From Rhodopseudomonas palustris (GTDB taxonomy: Bacteria; Pseudomonadota; Alphaproteobacteria; Rhizobiales; Xanthobacteraceae), in contig NZ_CP041387.1 in NCBI RefSeq assembly GCF_007005445.1, positions 310,001-374,000 of the forward strand: a stretch of 64,000 nucleotides of DNA, written 5' to 3'. Both the position numbers and the translations under genes were made by a program. Under the pieces are notes generated by a model. It did no database searches. It was given only the letters and a program-made list of their open reading frames with translations, and had not been told where the DNA came from. This document shows positions 18,499 through 31,328 of this stretch, in pieces; the first letter of the stretch is position 1; every line of letters starts with the position of its first letter.

Positions 18499-19776
18499 TC
18501 ACGCGACCTGTGCCAGCCACGCCGCCAGCGCCGCGCCGCCGATCGCCAGCGCCACCAGGACGACCGCGCTCTGCCAGGTGCGGCGACCGCCGAACGCGAT
18601 CGCATAGGCCGCCTTCAAGACATTGTTGGACGATGCCGCGATCAGCACCGCGATTGCCACCGCATGTTCGCCGATCCCGGCGGTGCCGCCCTGCGCCAGG
18701 TTGAGCACGAACGGGTCGATGTCGGAGAACCCGACGATCGCCGCCAGCCAATAGATGCCCTGGGTGCCGAATTCGGTCTTGACCCAGGTCGAGGCCAGCG
18801 AGATCGCGACGAACAATCCTGCGAATACCGCGGCGGCGCCCAGTTCGAGCGGGTTGCCGCGCTCCGATGGTTGGGTGGCTTCGCCGCTGGGCGCCTTGAT
18901 GATCATATATTGCAGCGCTGCGATCGACAGGGCGATTGCTGCGAGCCCCAGCATCGGCGCCGCCAGTTCGCGCGCCAGCGCGATGTTGAACACCGCGATC
19001 ACCACCAGGATACGCAGATACATGATGCCGGTGGCCAGCGTGATGCCGGCCACCGCCTGACGGCGGAACGCCTCGCTGACGGCGGCCTGCCGCGCCAGCA
19101 CCACGGTGGTGGCGGTCGAGGAATACAGCCCGCCGAGGCCAGCCATCCACAGCCCCTGCGCGGCGCGCCGCCAATAGCGCTGTGCCAGATAACTGGCATA
19201 GGACAGCGCCGACACCAGCGTCAGCGCCAGCCACACCTGCCGGGGCGTGATGCTGGTCAGCGAAGTGACCGGCTCGGCCGGCAGCAGCGGCAGCACGACG
19301 CCGCTGAGGATCAGGAATTGCGCCGCGGTGGTGATTTCGCGGGTGTCGACCTTGTGCACCAGCCGGTGCAGCCAGTCGCGCCCTGTCAGCAGCATCACCG
19401 CGGTCACCGTCATGCCGACCGCGACCCAATGCGGCAGCGCCAGTGTGACCGCGCCGAGCAGGTAAGCGTGGATGTTGAGCAGCAGCACCACCAGCCCGGC
19501 GTTGCGTTCGCCCTGATCGTCGCGTTCGCGCAAATGCACAGTGTAGAAGATCGACAGCCAGATACCGAGCACCACGAGGCCGCCGGTGAAAGCGACCAGA
19601 CGGGTCGGATCCAGCCAGTACAGCACGCCGCCGCCGACAGACAGCAGTGGAAAAGTTCGGACGCCGCCAGGACGCGCCGATTTGCGCTGTTCGAAGAAAT
19701 CCTCGAACGCAAAGCCGAGAAAGAAACTCAGCAGCAGCAGCAGCGCCAGGCTGTGAAGGGAGGGCGTTGCGATCAT
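18499..19776 (-). CDS. DUF4010/MgtC-like multi-pass membrane protein
   Basis: About 425 residues with a dozen or so hydrophobic helices. The N-terminal part (LLLLLSFFLGFAFEDFFEQR, then GVRTFPLLSVGGGVLYWL) has the pattern of the MgtC/SapB family. The rest matches DUF4010, including GLYSSTATTVVLARQA and GFSDIDPFVLNLAQG. The start is taken at ATG 19776 (MIATPSLHSLALLL), which opens directly into the first helix. Transport or ion-homeostasis functions have been suggested for the family; no substrate is known. It converges on the 366-aa gene, 13 bases apart. Confidence 0.85.
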   Translation of the reverse strand: MIATPSLHSLALLLLLSFFLGFAFEDFFEQRKSARPGGVRTFPLLSVGGGVLYWLDPTRLVAFTGGLVVLGIWLSIFYTVHLRERDDQGERNAGLVVLLLNIHAYLLGAVTLALPHWVAVGMTVTAVMLLTGRDWLHRLVHKVDTREITTAAQFLILSGVVLPLLPAEPVTSLTSITPRQVWLALTLVSALSYASYLAQRYWRRAAQGLWMAGLGGLYSSTATTVVLARQAAVSEAFRRQAVAGITLATGIMYLRILVVIAVFNIALARELAAPMLGLAAIALSIAALQYMIIKAPSGEATQPSERGNPLELGAAAVFAGLFVAISLASTWVKTEFGTQGIYWLAAIVGFSDIDPFVLNLAQGGTAGIGEHAVAIAVLIAASSNNVLKAAYAIAFGGRRTWQSAVVLVALAIGGAALAAWLAQVA

Positions 19777-19963
19777 CGGGATCGGCCAGGGCCGTTTGCT
19801 GTGCGGATGATTTCGGCGGGTGAGACGCCGCACCGGCGCGCGAACCGGCCGGAGGACGGAACTTTAGAGCATTTCCGGCACCGATAGAATCAGAACCGTA
19901 CGCTGCCGTGTTCTGTCACAAGTGGAGGGAAGTGACCGAGCGAGATGGCCTGGCCGACGAAGA

Positions 19964-19998
19964 AGAGCCCCGCCCGGCGGGGGACGGGACGGGGCTCT
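19964..19998. terminator. Strong hairpin in the 19777-20301 intergenic region
   Basis: AGAGCCCCG and CGGGGCTCT form a 9-bp perfect stem around a GC-rich loop. No T tract follows on the plus strand; TCTTCGT follows on the minus strand. The rest of the 525-base gap shows no credible gene on either strand. Confidence 0.35.
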
Positions 19999-20301
19999 CC
20001 GATCCGGTCGCGTCGGTCGCGTCCGGACCCACGTTCAAGCGACTGCGACGTCCACTCGAACGATCCTCCGATATCCGCCGAGAAAGTCGCCAGCGCATGG
20101 GCCTCGTCGGTCTGGTAGGGCAATGCCCGGCCGCCGCTGATGTTCCGGGACGACAATGTCGCAGCGCCCCGGAATGGTCACCTCCCGGAACCCACGCAGG
20201 GGGATCGGCGTCATCGGTCGCCGGTATCGTTCGCCGTCCTTGTCCGCTACCAATCCCTCTGCGATTCGATCCCGATTTCCCTCAGCCGGAGACCGTCTGC
20301 C

Positions 20302-20457
20302 ATGACCATCACCACTGCCCACATTCCAGCCATCGTTGCGCTGATCGCCGGTATCCTGATTCTGGTGATGCCGCGGCTGCTCAATTTCATCGTTGCGATC
20401 TACCTGATCTGTGTCGGACTGATCGGTCTCGGCGCGCTGCGCTTCCTGCATCTTTAG
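20302..20457 (+). CDS. DUF3096 small membrane protein, 51 aa
   Basis: MTITTAHIPAIVALIAGILI then LVMPRLLNFIVAIYLICVGL and IGLGALRFLHL: two hydrophobic helices separated by a short MPR turn, the DUF3096 pattern. Located between the DUF4010 gene (divergent) and ppdK (same strand, 91-base gap). Function unknown; the family is widespread in Proteobacteria. Confidence 0.85.
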   Translation: MTITTAHIPAIVALIAGILILVMPRLLNFIVAIYLICVGLIGLGALRFLHL

Positions 20458-20548
20458 TCGTCACGGGTTCCGCCGCCTTGCTTGCGACCGCCAAAACGTG
20501 GTCTAAAGCGCCCGTTTTCTGTTCCTCTCTCGCGGACCGTTGAAAGCC

Positions 20549-23611
<3,063 letters not shown>

Positions 23612-23640
23612 TCGCGCCTCGCAAGACTGATCGGATTTCG

Positions 23641-23674
23641 AATGGCCGGGCCTCGTCCCGGCCATTTGTATTTT
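23641..23674 (+). terminator. Intrinsic terminator of ppdK
   Basis: AATGGCCGGG-cctcgt-CCCGGCCATT is a perfect 10-bp stem, followed by TGTATTTT, 29 bases after the ppdK stop. The remaining 256 bases up to 23930 hold no gene; a 6-bp hairpin (GTCCGA/TCGGAC) is at 23881-23897. Confidence 0.85.
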
Positions 23675-23930
23675 GCGCTGGTAACCAGCGGCGCGGCTTG
23701 TGCGCAGCGTCCTGTTAACGACGTCCCGCAACGCATTCTTAACCACCGCCGTGAAGCGCTGATTCACCACATTCGCAGCCGGTTCCGTGAACTAACAGCT
23801 CGGCGTTGCGTGTTGCGCGCGTGCATCGGCCATTAACGCACGGGCAACTTTAATCGGATAACAACGCAAACGATCAACTTGTCCGAAACCCTCGGACTTG
23901 GTCGCCAGTAAGCGTTGCGTGAGCGTATCG

Positions 23931-25376
23931 ATGTCAGTCATGCGTAACCGGTCGAAGGGCGCGCGGATTGCGTCCTTCGGCCTCGGGGTTTGTGTCTTCG
24001 CGGCGCTGCCCAACGAAATCGGACACCAGGATATCGCCTCGCTGCTGGTGCGGCAGACCGGCGCCACCGAGCGTTGGCAGAAGCGGATGTTCGCGTCCTC
24101 GCTGGGCTCGGTGCAGGTCGCGACGTTCTCGTTCGGCCGCCCGATGGGAACCTGGATGCCGCAGCTCGGCGCCGCGCGCCTGGTCAGCATCGAAGGCCGC
24201 AGCGGCGGCCTCGCGCCGAGCCGCAATCCGCTGCTCCAGGCGCCGCCGCGCTTCCAGGCTTCGGACTATCCGAAGGTCGACCGCACGCTGAAAGGCGATC
24301 GCCTGGCGCTCGCGCGGCCCGAGCAAGCCCAGACCCTCGAAGTCGCACCCGCGCCCGACGATGCCGCGTCGCAGACCCCGGACCGCGCCGGCGCCGAGAT
24401 CTCCGGGCCGGTCTCCGCCGATCCTGCGCCTGCCGACGCCGCCGCGGCGCTCACGGCGACCGACGCCTCGCCGGCGCTCGATCCTGAACTCGCCGAAGCG
24501 CTGCAATCTGAGCCGTTGTCGCAATACGACGGTTCGCTGTCGCCGGACGAGCAGCACCCGGCGCCCGGCGCCGATACCGCGGCGCCGCGCGATCCGTTCG
24601 CGTTCAAGACCGCCAGCCTGTTCTTCGGCACCGGATCGCTCGGCGGCATGGAGGAGACGCTGGAGCGGTGGCAGCCCGGCGAGGAGCCGATCATCGTGTC
24701 GCCGAACGCCGCCGACCCCGAGATGAAATCGCCGCTGCCATCGACCGCTGCGCTCGATCCGTCCGCCTCGGGCGAGACCATCGCCGGCAAGGGCCAGGTC
24801 AACGCCGACCATCACGTCAAGACGCCGGCCGAACGGCTCGGTCTGGCCATCGATTCGAAGCAGCGTGCCAGACACGAGAAGTGCCTGGCGGAGGCGGTGT
24901 ATTTCGAATCCCGCGGCGAAAAGGTGCGCGGCCAGATCGCGGTGGCGCAGGTGGTGCTCAACCGCGCGTTCTCCGGTTTCTATCCGACCAACGTCTGCGG
25001 TGTCGTCTATCAGAACAAGCACCGCCGCTACGCATGCCAGTTCACCTTCGCCTGCGACAACGTCGCCGACGTTGTGCGTGAACCGGAGATGTGGGACCGC
25101 GCCCGCAAGATCGCCCGGGCGATGCTCGACGGCAAGCTGTGGCTGCCCGAGGTCGGCAAGTCGACTCATTACCACGCCTATTGGGTGCGGCCGTCCTGGG
25201 TCCACGAGATGAAGAAGATGTACAAGACCGGCGTGCATACCTTCTATCGCCCGCGCGCCTGGGGCGACGGCCGCGACGCTCCGAGCTGGGGCACCGCCGC
25301 CGAAACCGCCTCGATCACCGCCCAACTCGCCGAAGCCGCCAGGAGCTCGGCGGAGATTCAGGCGAAGGGCAACTAA
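23931..25376 (+). CDS. Cell-wall hydrolase, SleB-like (Hydrolase_2) domain
   Basis: The C-terminal domain (about residues 310-450) matches SleB/CwlJ-type lytic enzymes: CLAEAVYFESRGEKVRGQIA with the catalytic Glu, AVAQVVLNRAFSGFYPTNVC, and KSTHYHAYWVRPSW. The N-terminal 310 residues form a low-complexity Ala/Pro/Asp-rich region after a hydrophobic segment (ASFGLGVCVFAALPNEIG) that could be an anchor. ATG 23931 (MSVMRNRSKG) is preferred; an ATG 11 codons earlier is possible. In alphaproteobacteria such proteins act on septal or sidewall peptidoglycan, not spores. 481 residues; monocistronic. Confidence 0.88.
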   Translation: MSVMRNRSKGARIASFGLGVCVFAALPNEIGHQDIASLLVRQTGATERWQKRMFASSLGSVQVATFSFGRPMGTWMPQLGAARLVSIEGRSGGLAPSRNPLLQAPPRFQASDYPKVDRTLKGDRLALARPEQAQTLEVAPAPDDAASQTPDRAGAEISGPVSADPAPADAAAALTATDASPALDPELAEALQSEPLSQYDGSLSPDEQHPAPGADTAAPRDPFAFKTASLFFGTGSLGGMEETLERWQPGEEPIIVSPNAADPEMKSPLPSTAALDPSASGETIAGKGQVNADHHVKTPAERLGLAIDSKQRARHEKCLAEAVYFESRGEKVRGQIAVAQVVLNRAFSGFYPTNVCGVVYQNKHRRYACQFTFACDNVADVVREPEMWDRARKIARAMLDGKLWLPEVGKSTHYHAYWVRPSWVHEMKKMYKTGVHTFYRPRAWGDGRDAPSWGTAAETASITAQLAEAARSSAEIQAKGN

Positions 25377-25438
25377 GCGCGTCGTAGAGTACGGGCATCG
25401 ACCCCGCGGTCGGTGGTATCTTCCACATGTCCCAAGCA

Positions 25439-25480
25439 GTCATTCCGGGGCGCGCGTAGCGCGAACCCGGAATCTCGCGG
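25439..25480. repeat. Intergenic repeat family A, short copy
   Basis: GTCATTCCGGGGCGCGCG, then TAGCGCGAACCCGGAATCTCG: nearly the same as the first half of the copy at 8968. It lies between the convergent hydrolase and nadC genes. Confidence 0.8.
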
Positions 25481-25562
25481 TTGGAAGGCGGCGCTTTGGG
25501 CGCAGCGCCTTCAGATAGTCGCTGTCTGGCTTTAGCCGAAAGCGTCTCGGCTAACCGTCTGC

Positions 25563-26438
25563 CTACGCGTCGATATCCAGCGCGACGTCGAAGTTCGGGG
25601 CGGAGTGAGTCAGTGCTCCGGAGGAGGCGTAGTCGACGCCGGTGGCGGCGATGCGGCTGATCGACTCGCGGGTGACGCCGCCGGAGGCTTCGAGCACGAC
25701 GCGGCCGGCACTCATTGCCACCGCCTGCTTCAGCGTGTCGAGATCCATATTGTCGAGCAGCACGACGTCGGCGAGGCCGGTATCCAGCACCTCGCGGAGC
25801 TGATCGAGGGTGTCGACCTCGATCTCGATCTTGACCAGATGACCGATCTTGGATCGCGCCGCTTCCAGCACCGGGCGGATGCCGCCGGCGACCGCGATAT
25901 GGTTGTCCTTGATCAGGATGGCGTCGTCGAGGCCGAAGCGGTGGTTGAAGCCGCCGCCGCAGCGCACCGCGTATTTCTCCAGCGCGCGCAGGCCGGGCGT
26001 GGTCTTGCGGGTGCAGCAGATCCGCATCTTGCTGCCGGCGGTGTGCCGGACGTAGTCCGCCGTCAGCGTCGCGATGCCCGACAGCCGTCCGACGAAGTTC
26101 AGCGCGGTGCGTTCACCGGTCAGCACGGCGCGCGCCGGCCCAGAGATCGTCAGCACCTGAATGCCCGCCGCGACCGTGTCGCCGTCGCGCACATGCGCGG
26201 TGATCGCGACATCCGCCGAGAGCTGGCGGAAGGTCTCGACCGCGAGCGGCAAGCCGGCGATCACGCCGCCCTGGCGCGCCACCAGGATGGCGTGGGCCTT
26301 TGTCGCTTCCGGGATCGTCGCGACCGAGGTGACGTCACCGGCGCGGCCGAGATCCTCGTCGAGCGCGCGGCGCACCGCGTCGGTGATCGCCAATGGCGAC
26401 AGGAATGCATCGGGATGCAGCAAGGCAGTCGGCGACAT
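25563..26438 (-). CDS. nadC: Nicotinate-nucleotide diphosphorylase (carboxylating)
   Basis: Quinolinate phosphoribosyltransferase: quinolinate + PRPP gives NaMN, CO2 and PPi, the third step of de novo NAD synthesis. Family blocks: [60 protein letters not shown], and [14 protein letters not shown] near the end. 291 residues is the usual length. It begins 15 bases after the nadB stop, so it is co-transcribed with nadB and nadA. Confidence 0.96.
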   Translation of the reverse strand: MSPTALLHPDAFLSPLAITDAVRRALDEDLGRAGDVTSVATIPEATKAHAILVARQGGVIAGLPLAVETFRQLSADVAITAHVRDGDTVAAGIQVLTISGPARAVLTGERTALNFVGRLSGIATLTADYVRHTAGSKMRICCTRKTTPGLRALEKYAVRCGGGFNHRFGLDDAILIKDNHIAVAGGIRPVLEAARSKIGHLVKIEIEVDTLDQLREVLDTGLADVVLLDNMDLDTLKQAVAMSAGRVVLEASGGVTRESISRIAATGVDYASSGALTHSAPNFDVALDIDA

Positions 26439-26453
26439 GAAGAACGATCCTGA

Positions 26454-28070
26454 TCAGGCGAGGGCGGATTGTGCCGGCGTGCGGCTGTCGTGCGCGACGC
26501 CGGCGCCCAGCGCGGCGGCGCGCTCGCGGGCCTGCGCCAGCGAAGTCGTGGTGCGCCTGGCCTGCGCCGGGTTCTCGGCCGGATAGTCGGCGCGATAATG
26601 CGCGCCGCGGCTCTCGGTGCGAGCCAATGCTGCGGTAGCGACCAGCAGCGCCGCCGTGGCCATATTGGCGAGGGTGGTCGATGAAGTTTCGGCCTCCAGC
26701 GCCGCGAAAATCCGCACCGCCTCGGTCAATCCCTCGCGGTCGCGGATCACGCCGACCTTGCCGGCCATCGCCTGCCGCAGCCGTAGCTCCTGCGCCGGAT
26801 CGATCGGCGTGCTGCGCCCCTCCGGCACGTCGAGCCGCGACTTGGTGGCGGTGAGTTCGGTGCCGGCGATGTCTTCGGCGATCCGCGCCGCGTAGACGAC
26901 GGCTTCGAGCAGCGAATTGGAGGCGAGCCGGTTGGCGCCATGCGCGCCGGTGCAGGATACTTCGCCCGCCGCCCACAGCCCGTGCAGCGAGCTGCGGCCG
27001 TGCATGTCCACCGCGATGCCGCCCATATGGTAGTGGGCCGCCGGCGCGATCGGGATCGGCCGCGATGCCGGATCGATACCGGCGGAGATGCAGCTCTCGT
27101 ACACGGTCGGAAAATGTTCGGCGAAGTGTTTGCCGAGCGCCTTGGTGGCGTCGAGATAGGCGCCGCGTCCGGAGGCGACTTCGGCGAACACGCCGCGGGC
27201 GACGATATCGCGCGGCGCCAGCTCGGCGAGCGGATGCGCCGCCAGCATGAAGCGGTCGCCCTGTCCGTTGACCAGGATCGCGCCTTCGCCGCGCAGCGCC
27301 TCGGTGGCGAGCGGCGCCGGGTCGCGGCCGACCATGATGGCGGTCGGATGAAACTGGACGAATTCCGGATCGGCGATCCGCGCGCCGGCACGGGCTGCGA
27401 TCGCCAGACCGACACCGCGGGCCTCGACCGGATTGGTGGTGACTGCATAGAGATGGCCGATGCCGCCGGTGGCGAGCACCACGGCGCGCGTCGCAATGTG
27501 CATCGGCGCTCCGGCGGCGTGGCCGACCTTGCGCAGCCGCAATCCGGCGACCGCATCGTCGTGCATCAGCAGCCCGTCGGCGAACCAGCCTTCGATCACC
27601 TTGATCGACGGCGTCTTGCGGACGGCATCGGTCAGCGCGCTGATAATCGCCTGGCCCGCCATGTCGCCGCGGACGTGGACGATGCGCCGCGCCGAATGCG
27701 CCGCCTCGCGCGCGACCGCCAGCCGTCCTTCGAGGTCGCGGTCGAACGGCACACCGTAGCTGAGCAGATCGTGGATGCGTGCCGCCGCTTCGCCGGCGAG
27801 GCGATGCGCCACCGCCTCGTCGACCAGGCCGGCGCCGACCGCGATGGTGTCGGCTGCGTGCGATTCGGCGCTGTCGCCTTCGCCGACCGCGGCCGCAATG
27901 CCGCCCTGCGCCCAGGCGGTGGAGGCGCCTTCGCCGAGCGGCGCGGCGCTGATCACCGTCACCGGACGCGGCGCCAGCTTCAGCGCGCAGAACAGCCCGG
28001 CGAGACCGCCGCCGACGATGACGACGTCACCATGGACGCCAAGATGTGCGAACTCGGGCGTGCTGTTCAT
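26454..28070 (-). CDS. nadB: L-aspartate oxidase
   Basis: FAD enzyme that oxidises L-aspartate to iminoaspartate. The FAD motif is [18 protein letters not shown] near residue 17. The flavoprotein active-site region contains [20 protein letters not shown], then [20 protein letters not shown] and [21 protein letters not shown] start at ATG 28070 ([11 protein letters not shown]); an ATG four codons upstream is also in frame. About 538 residues. It sits between nadA (93-bp gap with hairpins) and nadC. Confidence 0.95.
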   Translation of the reverse strand: MNSTPEFAHLGVHGDVVIVGGGLAGLFCALKLAPRPVTVISAAPLGEGASTAWAQGGIAAAVGEGDSAESHAADTIAVGAGLVDEAVAHRLAGEAAARIHDLLSYGVPFDRDLEGRLAVAREAAHSARRIVHVRGDMAGQAIISALTDAVRKTPSIKVIEGWFADGLLMHDDAVAGLRLRKVGHAAGAPMHIATRAVVLATGGIGHLYAVTTNPVEARGVGLAIAARAGARIADPEFVQFHPTAIMVGRDPAPLATEALRGEGAILVNGQGDRFMLAAHPLAELAPRDIVARGVFAEVASGRGAYLDATKALGKHFAEHFPTVYESCISAGIDPASRPIPIAPAAHYHMGGIAVDMHGRSSLHGLWAAGEVSCTGAHGANRLASNSLLEAVVYAARIAEDIAGTELTATKSRLDVPEGRSTPIDPAQELRLRQAMAGKVGVIRDREGLTEAVRIFAALEAETSSTTLANMATAALLVATAALARTESRGAHYRADYPAENPAQARRTTTSLAQARERAAALGAGVAHDSRTPAQSALA

Positions 28071-28121
28071 GCGGCGATCCAACTCTCACGCGACTGTCCG
28101 CGAACGCCTTCGATGCACAGC

Positions 28122-28145
28122 GATGGCGGCACGGACGCCGCCATC
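28122..28145 (-). terminator. Hairpin between nadA and nadB
   Basis: GATGGCGGC-acggac-GCCGCCATC is a perfect 9-bp stem; a second small stem (GAGCC/GGCTC) at 28152-28165 overlaps the nadA stop codon. Without a T tract it may be an RNA-processing or partial-attenuation element inside the operon. Confidence 0.4.
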
Positions 28146-28163
28146 CGTCGTGAGCCTTCAGGC

Positions 28164-29276
28164 TCAGTTGTTCAGGTTGATCATCCGCTCCACCGAGCGC
28201 CGGGCCGGCGCGACGATGGCGGGATCGACCGTGACTTCTTCGCGCAGGTACACGAGGCTGTCGAGGATCTTCGCCAGCGTGATCCGCTTCATGTGCGGGC
28301 ACAGATTGCACGGCCGCACCATCTCGACGTCGCGCAGCTCGGCCTGGACGTTGTCGGCCATCGAGCATTCGGTGATCATCACCACGCGCTTTGGGTGCCT
28401 GGTCTTGACCCAGTCGATCATGTGCGCGGTCGAGCCGGTGAAGTCGGCCTCCGCCAGGACGTCCGGCGGGCATTCCGGATGCGCGATGATCTTCACGCTC
28501 GGATCGGCCTCGCGATAGACGCGCAGCTCGTCGCCGGTGAAGCGCTCGTGCACTTCGCAGGCGCCCTTCCAGGCGATGATCTTCACCTTGGTCTGCGACG
28601 CGACGTACTTCGCCAGATATTGATCCGGCACCATGATCACGCGGTCGACGCCGAGGCTCTCGACTACCCGCACGGCGTTCGAAGAGGTGCAGCAAATATC
28701 CACTTCCGCTTTCACGTCTGCCGACGTGTTGACGTAAGCCACGACCGGAACGCCGGGGAATTTCTCACGCAGCAGACGGACATCCGCGCCGGTGATGGAA
28801 GAGGCCAGCGAACAGCCGGCGCGTGAATCAGGGATCAGCACGCGCTTCTGCGGATTCAGGATCTTCGAGGTTTCCGCCATAAAGTGAACGCCGCACTGCA
28901 CGATGGTCGAGGCCCTGACCTTGGTGGCCTCGATCGCGAGCTGCAGCGAATCGCCGACGATGTCGGAGACGCAGTGGAAGATTTCCGGCGTCTGATAGTT
29001 GTGCGCCAGGATCACGGCGTCGCGTTCGCGCTTCAGCTCGTTGATCGCCTTGATGTAGGGCGCCATGAACGGCCACTCGACCGGCGGAATGACGTTCTGC
29101 ACCTTCTCGTAGAGGTGAGCGGTGGCCGCCTCGACCTCGGGCGTCCATTCCAGCGACGGCATCGGCAGCGCGCTCGCTCGCTCGGTCGCGCTCAGCGGGG
29201 CGCGCGGAAGCGAAGCTTGACGCGCATGCGGCGGCAGGCCGAAATTCTCCGGACCGTAGAGTTCAGCAAGCGGCAT
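28164..29276 (-). CDS. nadA: Quinolinate synthase
   Basis: Condenses iminoaspartate with dihydroxyacetone phosphate to quinolinate, using a 4Fe-4S cluster held by three cysteines. Visible blocks: [77 protein letters not shown], and [17 protein letters not shown] 29276 has AAGGAGG 7 bases upstream and gives 370 residues; an in-frame ATG 24 codons earlier falls across the operator and is rejected. First gene of nadABC. Confidence 0.96.
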   Translation of the reverse strand: MPLAELYGPENFGLPPHARQASLPRAPLSATERASALPMPSLEWTPEVEAATAHLYEKVQNVIPPVEWPFMAPYIKAINELKRERDAVILAHNYQTPEIFHCVSDIVGDSLQLAIEATKVRASTIVQCGVHFMAETSKILNPQKRVLIPDSRAGCSLASSITGADVRLLREKFPGVPVVAYVNTSADVKAEVDICCTSSNAVRVVESLGVDRVIMVPDQYLAKYVASQTKVKIIAWKGACEVHERFTGDELRVYREADPSVKIIAHPECPPDVLAEADFTGSTAHMIDWVKTRHPKRVVMITECSMADNVQAELRDVEMVRPCNLCPHMKRITLAKILDSLVYLREEVTVDPAIVAPARRSVERMINLNN

Positions 29277-29301
29277 CGACGCCTCCTTGTACCCATGCCA
29301 T

Positions 29302-29322
29302 ATATACTCAGTTTGAGCATAT
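29302..29322. promoter_or_regulatory. NadQ-like operator 1 upstream of nadA
   Basis: ATATACTC-N5-GAGCATAT, a near-perfect palindrome 26-46 bases before the nadA start, with a further partial copy (TACTGGGTTTGAG) alongside. The same plan recurs at 29443-29463. NAD-operon repression by the COG4111 regulator NadQ is known in alphaproteobacteria from regulon comparison, and a COG4111 gene is in this window. Confidence 0.7.
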
Positions 29323-29442
29323 ACTGGGTTTGAGAAATCCGGCCACAATGGGCCGGCAATTTACAACCGCTGCGTTTGACCGCTTCCTTGAGCCTTCGGG
29401 GCGTCCCATCGCCCGACATTCAAGGACCTATGAGGAAGCGAC

Positions 29443-29463
29443 TTATCCTCAATAAGAGCAAAT
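29443..29463. promoter_or_regulatory. NadQ-like operator 2 upstream of nadA
   Basis: TTATCCTC-N5-GAGCAAAT shares the CTC-N5-GAG core and AT flanks of operator 1; centres are 141 bases apart. It lies 167 bases from the nadA start and 167 from the divergent reductase start. No other feature is seen in the 29277-29629 gap. Confidence 0.55.
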
Positions 29464-29629
29464 CTAATATAACACGCGGCCCTGGGTTCCGCTAGAGGTC
29501 GAAAGGGCTAAATCGTCACACCAGAGTCACGCAATTGCATCGCTGCGGCGCAACCTGAGCTTTACAGCCGGCTGCTCCTTTCTCTAACTCACGTCGGCAC
29601 CGACAAGCACAAATCAAGGGGGGCGCGAC

Positions 29630-30616
29630 ATGGCGACGTTCAAGGCGATCCGCATCGACAAGGCGGACAAAGGCACAGTTTCGGCGCTGACGCAGTTCGA
29701 CGAGGCCGAGCTGATGGACGGCGACGTCACCGTGTCGGTGGAATGGTCGACGCTCAACTACAAGGACGGCCTCGCGCTCACCGGCAAGGCGCCGGTGGTT
29801 CGCCGCTTTCCGATGATCGCCGGCATCGATTTCGCCGGCACCGTGACCGAGTCCTCGCATCCGGACTGGAAGCCCGGCGACAAGGTGGTGTGCAACGGCT
29901 GGGGCATGGGTGAGACCCATCTCGGCGCCTATGCGGAGAAAGCCCGCGTCAAGGGCGACTGGCTGGTACGCCTGCCGGAAAACCTGAGCGCGCGTGACGC
30001 GATGGCGATCGGCACCGCCGGCTACACCGCGATGCTGAGCGTGCTGGCGCTGGAGAAGCACGGCCTGACGCCGAAGGATGGCCCGGTGGTCGTCACCGGC
30101 GCGGCGGGCGGCGTCGGCTCGGTGGCGATCGCGCTGCTCTCCAAGCTCGGCTATCAGGTCATCGCCTCGACCGGCCGGGCGTCCGAAGAGGCCTATCTGC
30201 GCCAGCTCGGCGCCGCCGAAATCATCGACCGCAACGAATTGTCCGGTCCGGCCAAGCCGCTGGCGAAGGAGCGCTGGGCCGGCGGCATCGACAGCGTCGG
30301 CTCGACCACGCTGGCCAATCTGCTGTCGATGACCAAGTACCGCGGCGCGATTGCAGCCTGCGGCCTCGCTGCCGGCATGGATCTGCCCAGCTCGGTCGCC
30401 CCATTCATTTTGCGCGGAGTGTGTCTTTACGGCATCGACTCGGTGATGTGCCCGCTGCCGGACCGCAAGCGCGCCTGGGAACGGCTCGCAACCGACCTCG
30501 AACCGGCGAAACTCGCGGAAATCACGCAGGAAATCAGCCTCGACCAAGTCATCGAGGCCGGCGCCAAGGTGCTGGCTGGCCAAGTCCGCGGCCGGATCGT
30601 GGTGAAAATTACGTAG
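29630..30616 (+). CDS. Acryloyl-CoA reductase/quinone oxidoreductase (AcuI/YhdH family)
   Basis: Medium-chain reductase without structural zinc. The family motifs are [24 protein letters not shown] near residues 64-71, and the NADPH-binding loop [20 protein letters not shown]. The 328-residue length and the C-terminal [20 protein letters not shown] match YhdH/AcuI, which reduce acryloyl-CoA to propionyl-CoA and protect against acrylate. A GGGG-rich stretch precedes ATG 29630. Substrate is inferred from the family. Confidence 0.88.
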   Translation: MATFKAIRIDKADKGTVSALTQFDEAELMDGDVTVSVEWSTLNYKDGLALTGKAPVVRRFPMIAGIDFAGTVTESSHPDWKPGDKVVCNGWGMGETHLGAYAEKARVKGDWLVRLPENLSARDAMAIGTAGYTAMLSVLALEKHGLTPKDGPVVVTGAAGGVGSVAIALLSKLGYQVIASTGRASEEAYLRQLGAAEIIDRNELSGPAKPLAKERWAGGIDSVGSTTLANLLSMTKYRGAIAACGLAAGMDLPSSVAPFILRGVCLYGIDSVMCPLPDRKRAWERLATDLEPAKLAEITQEISLDQVIEAGAKVLAGQVRGRIVVKIT

Positions 30617-30688
30617 GGGATCGGTTAGTTCGTTCAGACTTTACCAACCAAGCTGCGCCATTCTCGCCGCAGTTTGTATGGTAAGGAA

Positions 30689-30710
30689 CGGGTTAAGCGA
30701 GTTTAACCCG
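30689..30710. promoter_or_regulatory. Perfect inverted repeat before the secreted protein gene
   Basis: CGGGTTAA-gcgagt-TTAACCCG, 8-bp perfect arms, ending 20 bases before ATG 30731. It could be an operator or a 5' UTR hairpin sequestering the nearby RBS. Spacing (N6) does not match CtrA. Confidence 0.45.
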
Positions 30711-30730
30711 CTCCCAGTAGGAGTACAGGC

Positions 30731-31303
30731 ATGTTTGCGCGTTTCGTTGTCGGCGCTGTGATCTCAGGCGCGACGGTCCTTCCGGCGATGGCCGGTTCGA
30801 TGAACGCGGACGAGGCGCGCAAATTCGTCGCCAACAAGGTGTTCGCCTTTACCTGCTTCGATGGAACCCGCGGCGCCGGCCGCGTGTTCGACGATGGCGG
30901 CGCCGCCGGTGCGGTGCAGTTTTCGGGGTCCGGACCCAACCGCTTCATGCGCCTGCCGGGCAATACGCTCCAGGTTCGCGGCGAGTCGATCTGCGCGTCG
31001 ATCAAGGGCATCCCGTTCGAGCCCTGCTTCAACCTGACCAAGACCAGCGAGCGCAGCTTCCGCGGTTCGGTGTCGGGGATGGGCTTTGCGTATTGCGACT
31101 TCCGCCATCAGGGCCGGATCCAGCTCGCGCGCGCGATCTCGCACTCGCAGAGTTCGCAAAGCCGGCCGCGGTCGTTGCACCCGCCCGGCACCCAGCAGCG
31201 CGCCGAAGTCACCGCCAGCGTACCGACACCGCGCGTCGAGTCGGCCCGGCTCGATCCGCCCAAGGTCGAGGCCGCGCCCGAGCTGCGCCGCTCCACGGAC
31301 TGA
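30731..31303 (+). CDS. Secreted protein of unknown function, 190 aa
   Basis: Residues 1-21 (MFARFVVGAVISGATVLPAM) form a signal peptide, cleaved near AMAGS. The mature domain has four cysteines (FTCFDG, SICASI, EPCFNL, AYCDFR) that could form two disulphides. It contains MNADEARKFVANKVFAFTCF and FRGSVSGMGFAYCDFRHQGR, a pattern I associate with conserved hypothetical periplasmic proteins of Bradyrhizobiaceae. The C-terminal 55 residues are Ser/Arg/Pro-rich and probably disordered. GTAGGAG lies just upstream of the start. It converges on the MocR gene. Confidence 0.75.
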   Translation: MFARFVVGAVISGATVLPAMAGSMNADEARKFVANKVFAFTCFDGTRGAGRVFDDGGAAGAVQFSGSGPNRFMRLPGNTLQVRGESICASIKGIPFEPCFNLTKTSERSFRGSVSGMGFAYCDFRHQGRIQLARAISHSQSSQSRPRSLHPPGTQQRAEVTASVPTPRVESARLDPPKVEAAPELRRSTD

Positions 31304-31328
31304 GCTGAATTGCGGCACGCCGTCCGCA

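Noticed and set aside
19890..20156. Minus-strand small gene in the DUF4010-DUF3096 gap
   Set aside because: No ribosome binding site or recognisable sequence; it runs through a terminator-like hairpin.
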